A stretch of DNA of 64,000 nt from Eubacterium sp. AF16-48 (GCF_003479405.1 NZ_QUHB01000001.1:124001-188000); one strand, 5' to 3'. Numbered from the stretch's first letter, positions 16,754 to 26,010 are shown. A program made the numbers and translations. Notes: generated from the sequence alone by a model not told the origin.

Positions 16754-19041
16754 TGATTGCGATATATAAAAGAGAGTTAAAATCTTATTTTACATCAGTT
16801 ATCGCATGTTTGTTTATTGCGGTTACAACATTAGTAGCAGGTATATTTTTTGTATACTATAATTTACAAAATGGATTGACAAGTATGTATCCGGTATACC
16901 AGAGTCTCTTTATTCTGGTATTTACGGTTCCTATTCTTACAATGAAAATAATAGCAGATGAAAGAAGGCTCAAAACTGACCAGTTAATTCTTACTGCACC
17001 TGTTTCAGTTGGAAAAATTGTAATGGGAAAATTTATGGCACTAACAACGATTTTTGCCATACCGGTTCTTATAATGTGTTTATACCCGGTGATTTTGTCA
17101 AAATTCGGAAATATGCCTTTTAAGACAGCATATACTAATATTTTCGGATTATTCCTTTACGGAATTGCATTTATTGCCATTGGCATGTTTATTTCATCAT
17201 TAACAGAAAGTCAGGTAATATCTGCAATATTAAGTATTGTAGTTTTACTTCTTGGCTACTTAATGGGTTCTCTTACATCCATGATTTCGTCAGATGGAAA
17301 TATTCTCACAAAAATTCTTGGATGTTTTGATTTATATTCACCTATGCAGGATTTCTTAAATGGTGTAATTACTTTGTCAAATGTTGTGTACTACATATCT
17401 TTAACAGCTGTATTTTTGTTTCTTACATGCCAGTCAATTCAGAAGAGAAGATGGAATGTATCAAAGAAATTTATTGGAACGGGAATTTTCAGTACAGGTT
17501 TTATAGCTGTTGTAGTTGCATTGGTTGTTTTTGTAAACCTTATTGCAGGTACCATAACATCTAAAGAAGCATGGGCAACAGCGGATATGACATCTACATC
17601 CCTTTTCTCTATTTCAAGTGATACAAAGAAAATGCTAAAGGGACTTGATAAGGATATTACCTTATATGTTATGGCTTCTAAGTCAGAAGCGGATTCTACA
17701 ATTAAAAAGACATTAGCAAGATACGAAACAGCATCAAAACACATAAAAGTAGAATATAAGGATACAAACAGATACCCTAACTTCTACAAAACATACACTG
17801 ATACTGCACCAACAGCCGGAAGTATTATTGTATACAACGCATCAAATAAAAAATCAAAGGTTGTTGATTACAATAACATTTATGTTACAGATAATTCAGC
17901 ATATTATTATTCAGGTGCATCTGCATCTACAACCTATGACTGTGAAGGACAGTTAGATAGTGCGATTTCTTATGTACGTTCAAATTCTACCTATAAAATC
18001 TATCAGGTTACAGGTCATAACGAAATAGTATCAGATTCTAATAATTTTGGTACAATGGAGAATTTGAAGGATATAATTTCAAAGTATAACTGTGAAATTG
18101 AAGAAATTAACTTGTTAAGCAAATCGTCAATTTCTACTGATGAGTGTTCAGCAGTTCTTTTGCTAGGACCTGAAACAGATTACTCAAAGGATGAAGTTGA
18201 TGTAATAAAGAACTACATTAAGGAAGGTGGAAATGTAATCGCCGCATTAGAGGCAAAAGCCAGTGTTGGTGTTGATAAGCCTAATTTCTATTCTATTTTA
18301 GAGGAATATAATGTTAAGGTTTATGATGGTCTTGTGGCAGAAAACGACAGTTCACGTTATGCAACCCAGTATGGCCCATTCTACGGATTTGCTGAAGGTT
18401 CTACAGGTTATGCATCAGGACTTACAAGTTATATATTTACACCATATACTATGGGATTAAAGAAGGCAGAAAGTGATGATACAAGTGCTTCATACACTGC
18501 ATTAGCATCAACTTCTGACAATTCCGTATTAAAGACAAATCCATCTAATGCTACATCTTATGAGAAGGGAAAAGGTGATGTGGCAGGACCTTTTGATACA
18601 GTTGTTTCTGCCTCAAAAACAATAACTAAGAAAACATCAGGTGACAAGAGTAGCAAGTCAGAGGAAGCAACAACAGGAAACGAAGAGACAACCGGTGAAG
18701 CTGAAACAAGCGTAGAAACAACAAATGAAGATTCATCTAATAGTGAAACAACTACATCTGTCACATCGAATCTGTTGGTATTCGGTTCAGTATATTCTCT
18801 TGCGGATACTGTAGATAATATGGTACAAAGCTCAAACACACAGATTGTAAATAATGCGTTAAAAGAATATATTAAAACGGATGTTGAAACAATATCCGTA
18901 CCGGCTAAAAGCATGACTCCGACTACACTTACAGTTACAGAGTCAGGCACAAGATTGTTCGGAATACTGATTGCAATTGTGGTACCTATTATTGTGTTAT
19001 TAGCAGGAATAGCAGTATGGGTTAGAAGGAGAAGATATTAA
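16753..19041 (+). CDS. Fused ABC-2 permease and GldG-like protein
   Basis: A 762-residue protein with two parts. Residues 1 to about 235 are an ABC-2 permease with six transmembrane segments (start MIAIYKRELKSYFTSVIACLF, then LLLGYLMGSLTSMIS). A seventh segment (about 240-265) leads into a large extracytoplasmic GldG-like domain (about 290-600; KMLKGLDKDITLYVMASKSEADS, then YQVTGHNEIVSDSNNF). A Ser/Thr/Glu-rich insertion (about 630-675) follows, then a final transmembrane helix and RRRRY. It corresponds to GldF plus GldG in one chain. It starts in the stop codon of the ATPase gene and ends overlapping the next gene by one base. Confidence 0.88.
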   Translation: MIAIYKRELKSYFTSVIACLFIAVTTLVAGIFFVYYNLQNGLTSMYPVYQSLFILVFTVPILTMKIIADERRLKTDQLILTAPVSVGKIVMGKFMALTTIFAIPVLIMCLYPVILSKFGNMPFKTAYTNIFGLFLYGIAFIAIGMFISSLTESQVISAILSIVVLLLGYLMGSLTSMISSDGNILTKILGCFDLYSPMQDFLNGVITLSNVVYYISLTAVFLFLTCQSIQKRRWNVSKKFIGTGIFSTGFIAVVVALVVFVNLIAGTITSKEAWATADMTSTSLFSISSDTKKMLKGLDKDITLYVMASKSEADSTIKKTLARYETASKHIKVEYKDTNRYPNFYKTYTDTAPTAGSIIVYNASNKKSKVVDYNNIYVTDNSAYYYSGASASTTYDCEGQLDSAISYVRSNSTYKIYQVTGHNEIVSDSNNFGTMENLKDIISKYNCEIEEINLLSKSSISTDECSAVLLLGPETDYSKDEVDVIKNYIKEGGNVIAALEAKASVGVDKPNFYSILEEYNVKVYDGLVAENDSSRYATQYGPFYGFAEGSTGYASGLTSYIFTPYTMGLKKAESDDTSASYTALASTSDNSVLKTNPSNATSYEKGKGDVAGPFDTVVSASKTITKKTSGDKSSKSEEATTGNEETTGEAETSVETTNEDSSNSETTTSVTSNLLVFGSVYSLADTVDNMVQSSNTQIVNNALKEYIKTDVETISVPAKSMTPTTLTVTESGTRLFGILIAIVVPIIVLLAGIAVWVRRRRY

Positions 19042-19691
19042 TGAAAAAACAGTTTATTCAGTTTGGCGTCATTGTGGTTGTTTTAGTTGTCTGCATTGTT
19101 GGATATTTTGTTATGAGCAGTCACTTTGACAAGAAAGAAAAAAAGGAAGAAGAAGCAGGCAAAATAGTTGCTTTTCAGTTAGATGACTACAAGGATGTAA
19201 AGAGTTTTTCTTATGTGTTAAGTAACAGTACCTTGGAAATTAAGAAAAATGACGGAAAATGGCAAATTTCAGGCCAGGAAGACGTGAAACTTAAAAAGAG
19301 TACCATTGAGTCCGAAATGCTGTCAAAACTGGCAGAAATAGACGCAGATGATAAAATTGATAATGTAAGCAGTGAAGAAGATTATGGCTTCATAAAGTCA
19401 GAAGATGAGTTGGCCGCTGCTACAAATACAATCAAGGTTACAGACAAGGATGGAAAAGAGTATATTATATACATTGGAAACGCAAACCCGTATGATTCAA
19501 CCAAATATTATATGATGGTAAAGGGCGATGACAATGTATATGTTATATCATCTGATTTAGTAACGGCTTTTTCTAAGACTGTTGATGACATGAAGGAAGA
19601 AGAAACTACAACGGTAGAGGAAACAACCACAGGAAAAGAGGCAGAAGAAACCACTTTAGGAGAAGCGGGTATAGAGAAAACAAGTGAATAA
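19041..19691 (+). CDS. DUF4340 domain membrane protein
   Basis: A 216-residue protein with one N-terminal transmembrane segment (about 7-27), the DUF4340 pattern (LSNSTLEIKKNDGKWQISGQ; YTIYIGNANPYDSTKYYMMVKGDDNVYVISSDL-like region) and a Thr/Glu tail (EETTTVEETTTGKEAEETT). DUF4340 proteins commonly follow GldFG-type transporters and are thought to be an extracytoplasmic component; the function is not established. It shares a one-base overlap with the permease, so translation is coupled. The Thr/Glu tail resembles the insertion in the permease. Confidence 0.85.
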   Translation: MKKQFIQFGVIVVVLVVCIVGYFVMSSHFDKKEKKEEEAGKIVAFQLDDYKDVKSFSYVLSNSTLEIKKNDGKWQISGQEDVKLKKSTIESEMLSKLAEIDADDKIDNVSSEEDYGFIKSEDELAAATNTIKVTDKDGKEYIIYIGNANPYDSTKYYMMVKGDDNVYVISSDLVTAFSKTVDDMKEEETTTVEETTTGKEAEETTLGEAGIEKTSE

Positions 19692-19823
19692 ATAAGAGAT
19701 AAGAGCTGTTGTGTTGGTTGCTGAAGGTACCGGCATAACAGTTTTTGTATCTATGGGCAGGCATTGTCGGCGTTTCGGAGGTAAGTATAGGCTATTGGGC
19801 TGGAGAATAGCTTTTAACAAACA
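19692..19823. other. Unexplained sequence between the transporter operon and the terminator
   Basis: About 130 bp of higher GC than its surroundings. It contains GGTACCGGCATAACAG and GGCATTGTCGGCGTTTCGG followed by a GGAGG, with no recognised gene or RNA. Confidence 0.4.
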
Positions 19824-19872
19824 AAAAATCCTTAAAAGCAGTAGTATGACACTACAACTTTTAAGGATTTTT
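19824..19872. terminator. Bidirectional terminator
   Basis: AAAAATCCTTAAAAG (19824-19838) pairs with CTTTTAAGGATTTTT (19858-19872), with an inner GTAGT/ACTAC. T runs on both strands let it end the plus-strand transporter operon and the minus-strand tRNA transcript. Confidence 0.88.
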
Positions 19873-19874
19873 GA

Positions 19875-19959
19875 TGCAGTTGATGGGACTTGAACCCACA
19901 CCCAGTTAACCCGGACATGAACCTGAATCATGCGCGTATGCCAATTCCGCCACAACTGC
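19875..19959 (-). tRNA. tRNA-Leu (anticodon CAG)
   Basis: On the minus strand the acceptor stem is GCAGTTG/CAACTGC with A73. The anticodon stem is CATGA/TCATG with loop TTCAGGT, so the anticodon is CAG, reading CUG. A long variable arm (class II) and the TTCAAGT T-loop confirm leucine. CCA is not encoded. Confidence 0.95.
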
Positions 19960-19986
19960 ATAATTGATATTTGTTTATATACATAA

Positions 19987-20014
19987 AATGGAAGTCTCAA
20001 AGACTTCCATTTTG
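19987..20014. terminator. Hairpin between the two tRNA-Leu genes
   Basis: AAATGGAAGTCT and AGACTTCCATTT form a 12-bp stem with a CAA loop, with TTTT on both sides. It may end or mark processing of the first tRNA transcript. Confidence 0.6.
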
Positions 20015-20024
20015 AAAAACAAAA

Positions 20025-20109
20025 TGCGGAAGATGGGACTTGAACCCACACAAGCGCAATGCTTACAAGATCCTTAGTCTTGCTCGTCTGCCAGTTCCGA
20101 CACTTCCGC
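20025..20109 (-). tRNA. tRNA-Leu (anticodon AAG)
   Basis: The minus-strand acceptor stem is GCGGAAG/CTTCCGC with A73. The anticodon stem CAAGA/TCTTG encloses loop CTAAGGA, so the anticodon is AAG. A long variable arm and TTCAAGT are present. A34 would need deamination to inosine. CCA is not encoded. Confidence 0.92.
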
Positions 20110-20131
20110 ATACGTTTCAAACGCAAGAAAA

Positions 20132-20160
20132 ATAATACCATAATGCCAAGGGAGTGTCAA
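20132..20160 (-). promoter_or_regulatory. Promoter of the tRNA-Leu pair
   Basis: On the minus strand, TTGACA (20160-20155), 17 nt, TATTAT (20137-20132) with TGG before it (extended -10). It starts transcription just before the tRNA-Leu(AAG) 5' end. Confidence 0.85.
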
Positions 20161-20432
20161 CACTTTTTTTAAAAAAGTTAAAAAAACTTAAAAATTCCCA
20201 CAAAAGCCCAAAAATAATAAAAACATATCCTAAAAACAATAGAATAAAAATTTTCTTCTAAACAGACATAACTCATCGATTTTACATCCATCAAAAATTC
20301 AAACTTTTCCATGCAACGCTCTTTCTCATTAAATTTTCAACTCTTTATTAATAATAAAATGTGTTGTATACTAAAATGTATATTGGTAGATGCGTATTGG
20401 TACCGGATATGAGCATTTTTCGGAGGTAGATT
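20161..20432. other. AT-rich intergenic region before dgt
   Basis: Runs of A and T with no gene or RNA seen on either strand. A TATACT at 20367-20372 with a weak TTTATT 17 nt upstream may be the dgt promoter. Confidence 0.5.
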
Positions 20433-21440
20433 ATGAATATCAGACAGAAAAATGAAGAATTGGAAAAAAAGACACTAAGTCCCTATGCAGCATTAAGTTG
20501 TGAAAGCAAGGGAAGGGACAGGTATGAGGAACCTTGTGATATAAGAACAGTATATCAAAGGGACAGAGACAGAATCATTCATTGCAAATCTTTTAGAAGA
20601 TTGAAACATAAGACGCAGGTTTTTTTGTCGCCTATGGGTGATCATTACAGAACCCGTCTGACCCATACGTTAGAAGTATCCCAGATAGCAAGAACCATAG
20701 CTAAATCTCTTGATTTAAATGAAGATTTAACGGAGGCTATTGCTTTGGGACATGATTTGGGTCATACCCCTTTTGGCCATGCAGGAGAAAGAACTCTTAA
20801 TGAAGTGTGTAGTTTAGGATTTAAACATTATCTTCAAAGCATACGTGTTGTGGAAATATTAGAAAACAACGGAAGAGGGTTAAATCTTACAAAAGAGGTA
20901 AGAGACGGAATTGTAAATCATAGAACCAGTGGAAATCCTTCAACTCTTGAGGGAAAGGTTGTGAGATTGTCTGATAAAATAGCTTATATTAATCATGACA
21001 TTGATGATGCTGTAAGAGGAAAAATAATAAGTGAAGAAGATATTCCGCCGGTTTACAGGGAAATATTAGGAGATACTACTAAGAAGAGATTGGATAAATT
21101 AGTTCACGACATAGTGGAAAACAGCTATGAAAAAGACGATATCTTAATGTCAAAGCAGGTACATGATGCCATGATGGGACTTAGAAGTTATATGTTTAAA
21201 AGCGTGTATACTAATCCAAGGGCAAAAAGTGAGGAAACCAAAGCTACGGAGATGCTTAAAATCATGTTTGATTATTTTCTTCACAATACTGATAAGCTGC
21301 CACAGGAATTTATTTATCTGATTAATGAGCAGGGAGAAAATCCGGAACAAGTGGTTTGTGATTATATTGCAGGAATGAGCGACCAGTATTCAGTTGCCGT
21401 ATTTGAAAAAATATTTGTGCCGAAATCATGGAATATGTGA
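20433..21440 (+). CDS. dgt: dGTP triphosphohydrolase-like HD protein
   Basis: A 335-residue HD-domain phosphohydrolase of the dGTPase family that cleaves dNTPs to the nucleoside and triphosphate. The metal-binding set is visible: H78 in RLTHTLEVSQIA, H107-D108 in ALGHDLGHTPFGHAGE, and a later D in KIAYINHDIDDA. The N terminus (SCESKGRDRYEEPCDIRTVYQRDRDRI) is typical of the clostridial form. TTTTTCGGAGGTAGATT precedes the ATG. It lies 21 nt before dnaG and is probably cotranscribed, an order common in Clostridia. Confidence 0.93.
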   Translation: MNIRQKNEELEKKTLSPYAALSCESKGRDRYEEPCDIRTVYQRDRDRIIHCKSFRRLKHKTQVFLSPMGDHYRTRLTHTLEVSQIARTIAKSLDLNEDLTEAIALGHDLGHTPFGHAGERTLNEVCSLGFKHYLQSIRVVEILENNGRGLNLTKEVRDGIVNHRTSGNPSTLEGKVVRLSDKIAYINHDIDDAVRGKIISEEDIPPVYREILGDTTKKRLDKLVHDIVENSYEKDDILMSKQVHDAMMGLRSYMFKSVYTNPRAKSEETKATEMLKIMFDYFLHNTDKLPQEFIYLINEQGENPEQVVCDYIAGMSDQYSVAVFEKIFVPKSWNM

Positions 21441-21461
21441 TAAGGCATTTAGGAGGATAAA

Positions 21462-23222
21462 GTGTTTTACTCAGAGGATATTATAGAACAGGTAAGAACG
21501 GAAAATGACATAGTTGATGTGATAGGGGATTACGTTAAATTACAGAAAAAAGGCAGTTCCTATTTTGGACTTTGTCCTTTTCACAATGAAAAGTCACCAT
21601 CTTTTTCCGTATCACCCCATAAACAGATGTATTACTGCTTTGGATGTGGCGAAGGGGGCAACGTAATATCTTTTTTGATGAAATATGAAAATTATACATT
21701 TATTGAAGCAATGGAGGTGCTGGCTGACAGGGCAGGCATTGAGTTGCCAAAGATGGAATATTCAAAAGAAGCTAAGCAGGAAAAGGATTTAAAAACAAAA
21801 ATTATTGAAATAAATACAGAAGCCGCCAAATATTATCACTATCTGTTAAAGTCAGAAAGAGGAAAGCTGGCATATAACTATCTTTCAGGGAGAAAGTTAT
21901 CTGATGAAACTATATTAAGATTTGGTCTGGGATATTCTGATAAATATAGCGATAACCTTTACAAATACTTAAAAAACAAGGGTTATAATGATTCAGAATT
22001 AAAAGAGACAGGATTGTTTACCTACGACGAAAAACGTGGGGTAAATGACAAATTCTGGAATCGTGTTATGTTTCCCATAATGGATGCTAATAACAGAGTC
22101 ATAGCCTTTGGAGGCCGTGTAATGGGAGATGGTAAGCCTAAATACTTAAATTCCCCGGAAACAAAGGTTTTTGACAAAAGCCGTAATCTTTATGGATTAA
22201 ATGTTGCCAGAAGCTCCAGAAAGGATTATATGCTTATTTGCGAGGGATATATGGATGTTATAAGCCTTCATCAGGCAGGCTTTAATAACGCAGTGGCAGC
22301 TCTTGGAACGGCATTTACATCAAGGCATGCATCTTTAATTAAAAGATATGTTAAAGAGGTTGTTCTTACTTTTGACAGTGATGAGGCAGGAATAAAGGCG
22401 GCTCTCAGGGCAATCCCTTATTTAAGGGATGTGGGACTGTCAATTAAGGTTTTATCCATGAAACCTTATAAGGACCCTGATGAATTTATTAAGGCAATGG
22501 GAAAAGAGGCATATGAAGAGAGAATAAAAAATGCCACAAATTATTTTATTTTTCAGGTTGCCATGGAACAAAAAAAATACAATATGTCTGACCCGCAGGA
22601 AAAAACAGCATTTCATAAAAAGGTTGCTGAAATGATTCTTGATTTTAACGATGAAATTGAAAGGGAAAATTATATCGAATCTGTGTGTGAGATTTTTAAA
22701 ATACCAAAGGATGGTCTCGCCAAGCTGGTAAAAAAGACCGGACTTACTTATGTAGGTAAGGAAGAAAAGGAAAACTACGAAGATTATCAGGAGAAAAAAC
22801 AAAAAAAAGAAGATGCTTCTATGCAGGCTCAAAGAATACTTTTAGCTTCGGTTCTAGACAGAACGGATTGGTTTAACAAGGTGGCAAAGGTTATTTCACC
22901 TGAGGATTTTATAGACGATTTCTACAGAAAGGTTGCTTCACTTTTTTGGGAGCAAATGGAAAATGGTGAGGCAAATCCTGCCAAAATTATGAATTATTTT
23001 ACTGATGAAGCTGAACATAAAATGGTGGCAGAACTTTTCGTGTCACCTATAAGAGCTAATTTAGATTTGGCAGAGCAGGAAAAGGCTATAAATGATGCGG
23101 TTTTAAAAATCAAAAAAGAGAGTCTTGACAAAAAGGCGGCTGAGGCATCAGATATTGCCCAGTTACAACAGATAATAAAAGAACAGAGCATGTTACAGAA
23201 AATACATGTTTCATTAAATTAG
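21462..23222 (+). CDS. dnaG: DNA primase
   Basis: A 586-residue primase that makes RNA primers for replication. The CHC2 zinc domain has C38, H41, C59 and C62 (CPFHNEKSPSF, YYCFGCGEGG). The RNA polymerase core follows, with RVMFPIMDANNRVIAFGGRV and the TOPRIM motifs ICEGYMDVISLHQAG and TFDSDEAG. The C-terminal region (about 440-586) would bind the DnaB helicase and is typically divergent. The start is GTG with TTAGGAGGATAAA upstream. The gene is followed within 15 nt by trmK, with no rpoD, unlike many Firmicutes. Confidence 0.97.
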   Translation: MFYSEDIIEQVRTENDIVDVIGDYVKLQKKGSSYFGLCPFHNEKSPSFSVSPHKQMYYCFGCGEGGNVISFLMKYENYTFIEAMEVLADRAGIELPKMEYSKEAKQEKDLKTKIIEINTEAAKYYHYLLKSERGKLAYNYLSGRKLSDETILRFGLGYSDKYSDNLYKYLKNKGYNDSELKETGLFTYDEKRGVNDKFWNRVMFPIMDANNRVIAFGGRVMGDGKPKYLNSPETKVFDKSRNLYGLNVARSSRKDYMLICEGYMDVISLHQAGFNNAVAALGTAFTSRHASLIKRYVKEVVLTFDSDEAGIKAALRAIPYLRDVGLSIKVLSMKPYKDPDEFIKAMGKEAYEERIKNATNYFIFQVAMEQKKYNMSDPQEKTAFHKKVAEMILDFNDEIERENYIESVCEIFKIPKDGLAKLVKKTGLTYVGKEEKENYEDYQEKKQKKEDASMQAQRILLASVLDRTDWFNKVAKVISPEDFIDDFYRKVASLFWEQMENGEANPAKIMNYFTDEAEHKMVAELFVSPIRANLDLAEQEKAINDAVLKIKKESLDKKAAEASDIAQLQQIIKEQSMLQKIHVSLN

Positions 23223-23237
23223 ATGAGTGGTTAATAT

Positions 23238-23918
23238 ATGATTTCAGAAAGATTAAAAGCAGTGGCCGGTATGGTTACTAAAGGAAAAAAAATCGCAGAT
23301 ATAGGTACAGACCATGGGTATGTGCCTATATATTTAGTAGAAAATTCTATTTGCAGTAAGGTTTATGCCATGGATATTAATGAAGGTCCTCTAAAAATAG
23401 CGGACAAAAATATTGCGATTCATGGTCTTATCGACAAGATAGAAACTATTCAGTCAAATGGAATGGAAAAACTAAAGGATAATATGGTAGACGGGGCAAT
23501 TATTTCCGGAATGGGTGGAGATTTGATTGTAGATATATTAAGTCGTGGAAAAAACATAAAAGGCATAAATGAACTGGTTTTGTCTCCCCACAGAAGGGTT
23601 GACTTAGTAAGAAAGTATCTCCTTGAAAATAACTGGGAAATAATTGATGAAAAAATGCTGATAGACAGTGGAAAATATTACACGATTATAAAAGCATTAA
23701 AAAATGACGAAAAACTCCATATATATAGTGATGTGGAGTTGAAATATGGAAAAATACTATTAGACAATAAAGATTTGGTTTTAAAAGGGTATTTAGAAAA
23801 AGAATATTTAAAATTTGCAGAGATCTTTGAAAAAATGAAAGCAAATAAAAGTGATAATATGCAGGAAGTTGAAAATATAATTTATTTAAACAGGGAGGCG
23901 TACAGGATATATGATTAG
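23238..23918 (+). CDS. trmK: tRNA (adenine-22-N1)-methyltransferase
   Basis: A 226-residue class I SAM methyltransferase of the TrmK (YqfN) family that methylates A22 in tRNA. It has the SAM-binding motif IADIGTDHGYVPIYLVEN (about 19-36), AMDINEGPL, the GAIISGMGGDL segment and ELVLSPHRRVDLVRKYL. The length is normal. The ribosome site is weak (GAGTGG). It overlaps the next gene by 8 nt. Confidence 0.9.
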   Translation: MISERLKAVAGMVTKGKKIADIGTDHGYVPIYLVENSICSKVYAMDINEGPLKIADKNIAIHGLIDKIETIQSNGMEKLKDNMVDGAIISGMGGDLIVDILSRGKNIKGINELVLSPHRRVDLVRKYLLENNWEIIDEKMLIDSGKYYTIIKALKNDEKLHIYSDVELKYGKILLDNKDLVLKGYLEKEYLKFAEIFEKMKANKSDNMQEVENIIYLNREAYRIYD

Positions 23919-25566
23919 TGTAAACATAGGAAATGTATCATACGAATATGAAGATGGAACAACAATTTATGAAATAGCAAAGGATTTTAAAAAGTTTTAC
24001 GAAAATGACATAATTTTAGCTGTGTGTAACGGCAAATTAAGTGAGCTGTCTAATGTTTTAACGGAAAACTGTATAATAAAATTTATAACTACAGCCAGTC
24101 ACATTGGCAGCGAATGTTACAAAAGAAGTGTTACTTTTATGATGCTAAAGGCATTTTATAAGGTGGCAGGAAGGTCAAATGTAGGAAGAATATCTGTTGA
24201 ACATTCTGTAAGCAAAGGCTATTACTGTGCAGTGGGTGGAGGCATTAAAGTAGACAATGCATTTGTTAAACAGGTTAAAGAAGAAATGAATGCTCTTGTA
24301 AAACGTGATATTTTAATTACAAAAGAGGTTGTATCAGTGACTAAGGCCATTGAAAAGTTTGGAAGATACGGCATGAAGGATAAGGAACATCTTCTTAAGT
24401 ACAGGAGAGCTTCAACTGTAAATGTTTACAAAATGGAAGGCTTTGAGGACTATTTCTATGGATATATGGCATATTCTACAGGATGTCTTAAATACTTTGA
24501 TTTGATTCCTTATGATGAAGGTTTTGTATTGCAACTTCCAACAAAAGAAAATCCAAAGGAAGTTCCGGAATTTAAGCCCCAGAATAAGGTTTACAATACG
24601 CTTAAGGAAACTACTTCGTGGGCAAAGATGCTGGGGGTTTCAACTATCGGTCAGATAAACGATAAAATTACCAGTGGTGAAATTAATAATATTATGCTGG
24701 TGCAGGAAGCAATTCAGGAAAAGAAAATCGCCGATATTGCATCGGACATAGCTAAGCGAAAAGATGTAAAGGTTATTATGATTGCAGGTCCTTCATCATC
24801 AGGTAAAACCTCATTTTCTCACCGGCTTGCAGTTCAGCTCATAGCTCAGGGATTAAAACCTCATCCGATACCAATGGATAGCTATTTTGTCAATAGAGAG
24901 GATACGCCTGTAGATGAAGATGGAAAGTTAGACTACGAGGTGGTAGAGGCTGTAGATATTGAATTTTTCAATGAACAGATGACACAGCTTTTGGCAGGTA
25001 AAAGGGTAGAATTACCGGATTTTGACTTTGTTGTGGGGAAAAGAGTTTTTGATGGCAAATATCTTCAGTTAGGGGAAGATGATGTGCTGATAATTGAGGG
25101 AATACATTGCCTTAACGATGCAGTTTCATACAGCCTTCCAAGTGACAAAAAATACAAAATTTATGTAAGTGCCCTGACACCGCTTAATGTCGATGAGCAT
25201 AACAGAATTGCCACATCAGACTGGAGATTATTGAGACGAATTGTAAGGGATGTAAGAACCCGTGGAACTTCAGCAGAAGGAACCATTGAAATGTGGAAGA
25301 GGGTTAGAAGGGGAGAAGAAAAAAATATTTTCCCATATCAGGAAAGTGCAGATGCCATATATAATTCTGCCATGGTTTATGAGTTGTCAGTTATAAAAAC
25401 ATATGCAGAACCGGCATTATTTAGCGTACCAAAGGATTCAGAGCAGTATTTTGAGGCGAAGCGACTTCTTAAGTTCTTAGATTATGTTTTGGCAGTGCCA
25501 AAGGAAAATATTCCTAAAAATTCTTTACTTAGGGAGTTTGTTGGTGGAAGTATATTCCCGGTATAG
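23911..25566 (+). CDS. Nucleoside (uridine) kinase with TGS/ThrRS-like N terminus
   Basis: A 551-residue protein. The N-terminal 60 residues resemble a TGS domain (EDGTTIYEIAKDF), and about 65-220 resemble the editing/SAD domain of ThrRS (RVEHSVSKGYY-type sequence). The C-terminal half is a phosphoribulokinase/uridine kinase domain with P-loop GPSSSGKTS (293-301), then DFDFVVGKRVFDG and IEGIHCL. This fused architecture is common in Firmicutes and annotated as a nucleoside kinase; the role of the N-terminal part is unknown. The start overlaps the trmK stop, and AGGGAGG lies 15 nt upstream. Confidence 0.88.
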   Translation: MISVNIGNVSYEYEDGTTIYEIAKDFKKFYENDIILAVCNGKLSELSNVLTENCIIKFITTASHIGSECYKRSVTFMMLKAFYKVAGRSNVGRISVEHSVSKGYYCAVGGGIKVDNAFVKQVKEEMNALVKRDILITKEVVSVTKAIEKFGRYGMKDKEHLLKYRRASTVNVYKMEGFEDYFYGYMAYSTGCLKYFDLIPYDEGFVLQLPTKENPKEVPEFKPQNKVYNTLKETTSWAKMLGVSTIGQINDKITSGEINNIMLVQEAIQEKKIADIASDIAKRKDVKVIMIAGPSSSGKTSFSHRLAVQLIAQGLKPHPIPMDSYFVNREDTPVDEDGKLDYEVVEAVDIEFFNEQMTQLLAGKRVELPDFDFVVGKRVFDGKYLQLGEDDVLIIEGIHCLNDAVSYSLPSDKKYKIYVSALTPLNVDEHNRIATSDWRLLRRIVRDVRTRGTSAEGTIEMWKRVRRGEEKNIFPYQESADAIYNSAMVYELSVIKTYAEPALFSVPKDSEQYFEAKRLLKFLDYVLAVPKENIPKNSLLREFVGGSIFPV

Positions 25567-25622
25567 TGCAGGTGAAATTTTGCAGGAAAAGGTGGATGTA
25601 TGAAAAATAGAAACTTATATAC

Positions 25623-25651
25623 TTGAAAATTTAATAAGTTTATGTTAGTTT
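25623..25651 (+). promoter_or_regulatory. Possible rnpB promoter
   Basis: TTGAAA (25623-25628), 17 nt, TAGTTT (25646-25651) preceded by TGT. The -10 is weak, but the predicted start (about 25658) coincides with the rnpB 5' end. Confidence 0.5.
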
Positions 25652-25659
25652 AAATAATT

Positions 25660-26010
25660 GTGAGTAAGACAGATAATCGCTGCTGCTATTGCCGAAAGGA
25701 CGCAGGAGAGGAAAGTCCGGGCTTCGCAGGGCAGGATGCCGGCTAACGGCCGGTGGAGGTGACTCCCAGGAAAGTGCAACAGAAATAAAACCGCCTTTTT
25801 AGGTAAGGATGAAATGGCAGTGTAAGAGACTACCGCTTTGGTGGTAACATCAAAGGTCAATGTAAACCCCATCCGAAGCAAGACCGAGCAGAAAGCATAT
25901 GGTGGCCCGCCAGCTTTCGGGTAGGTTGCTTGAACTTGTTGGCAACAATAAGTCTAGATAGATGATTATCCAAGACATAACCCGGCTTACAGTCTTGCTC
26001 GCATTTTTTT
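25660..26010 (+). ncRNA. rnpB: RNase P RNA (class A-like)
   Basis: The catalytic RNA that trims tRNA 5' leaders. Universal elements are visible: GAGGAAAGTCCGGGC (P3/P4 region), the AGTGCAACAGAAA segment, and the 3' region with CCAAGACATAACCCGGCTTACA. The outer helix P1 forms from GAGTAAGAC (25662-25670) with GTCTTGCTC (25992-26000), and a T run (to 26010) ends the transcript. It lies between the nucleoside kinase and the convergent pnp gene, whose stop codon overlaps the T run. Confidence 0.97.

Noticed and set aside
19656..20141. A 161-codon minus-strand reading frame
   Set aside because: It runs through both tRNA genes and the terminator and has no ribosome site or family features.
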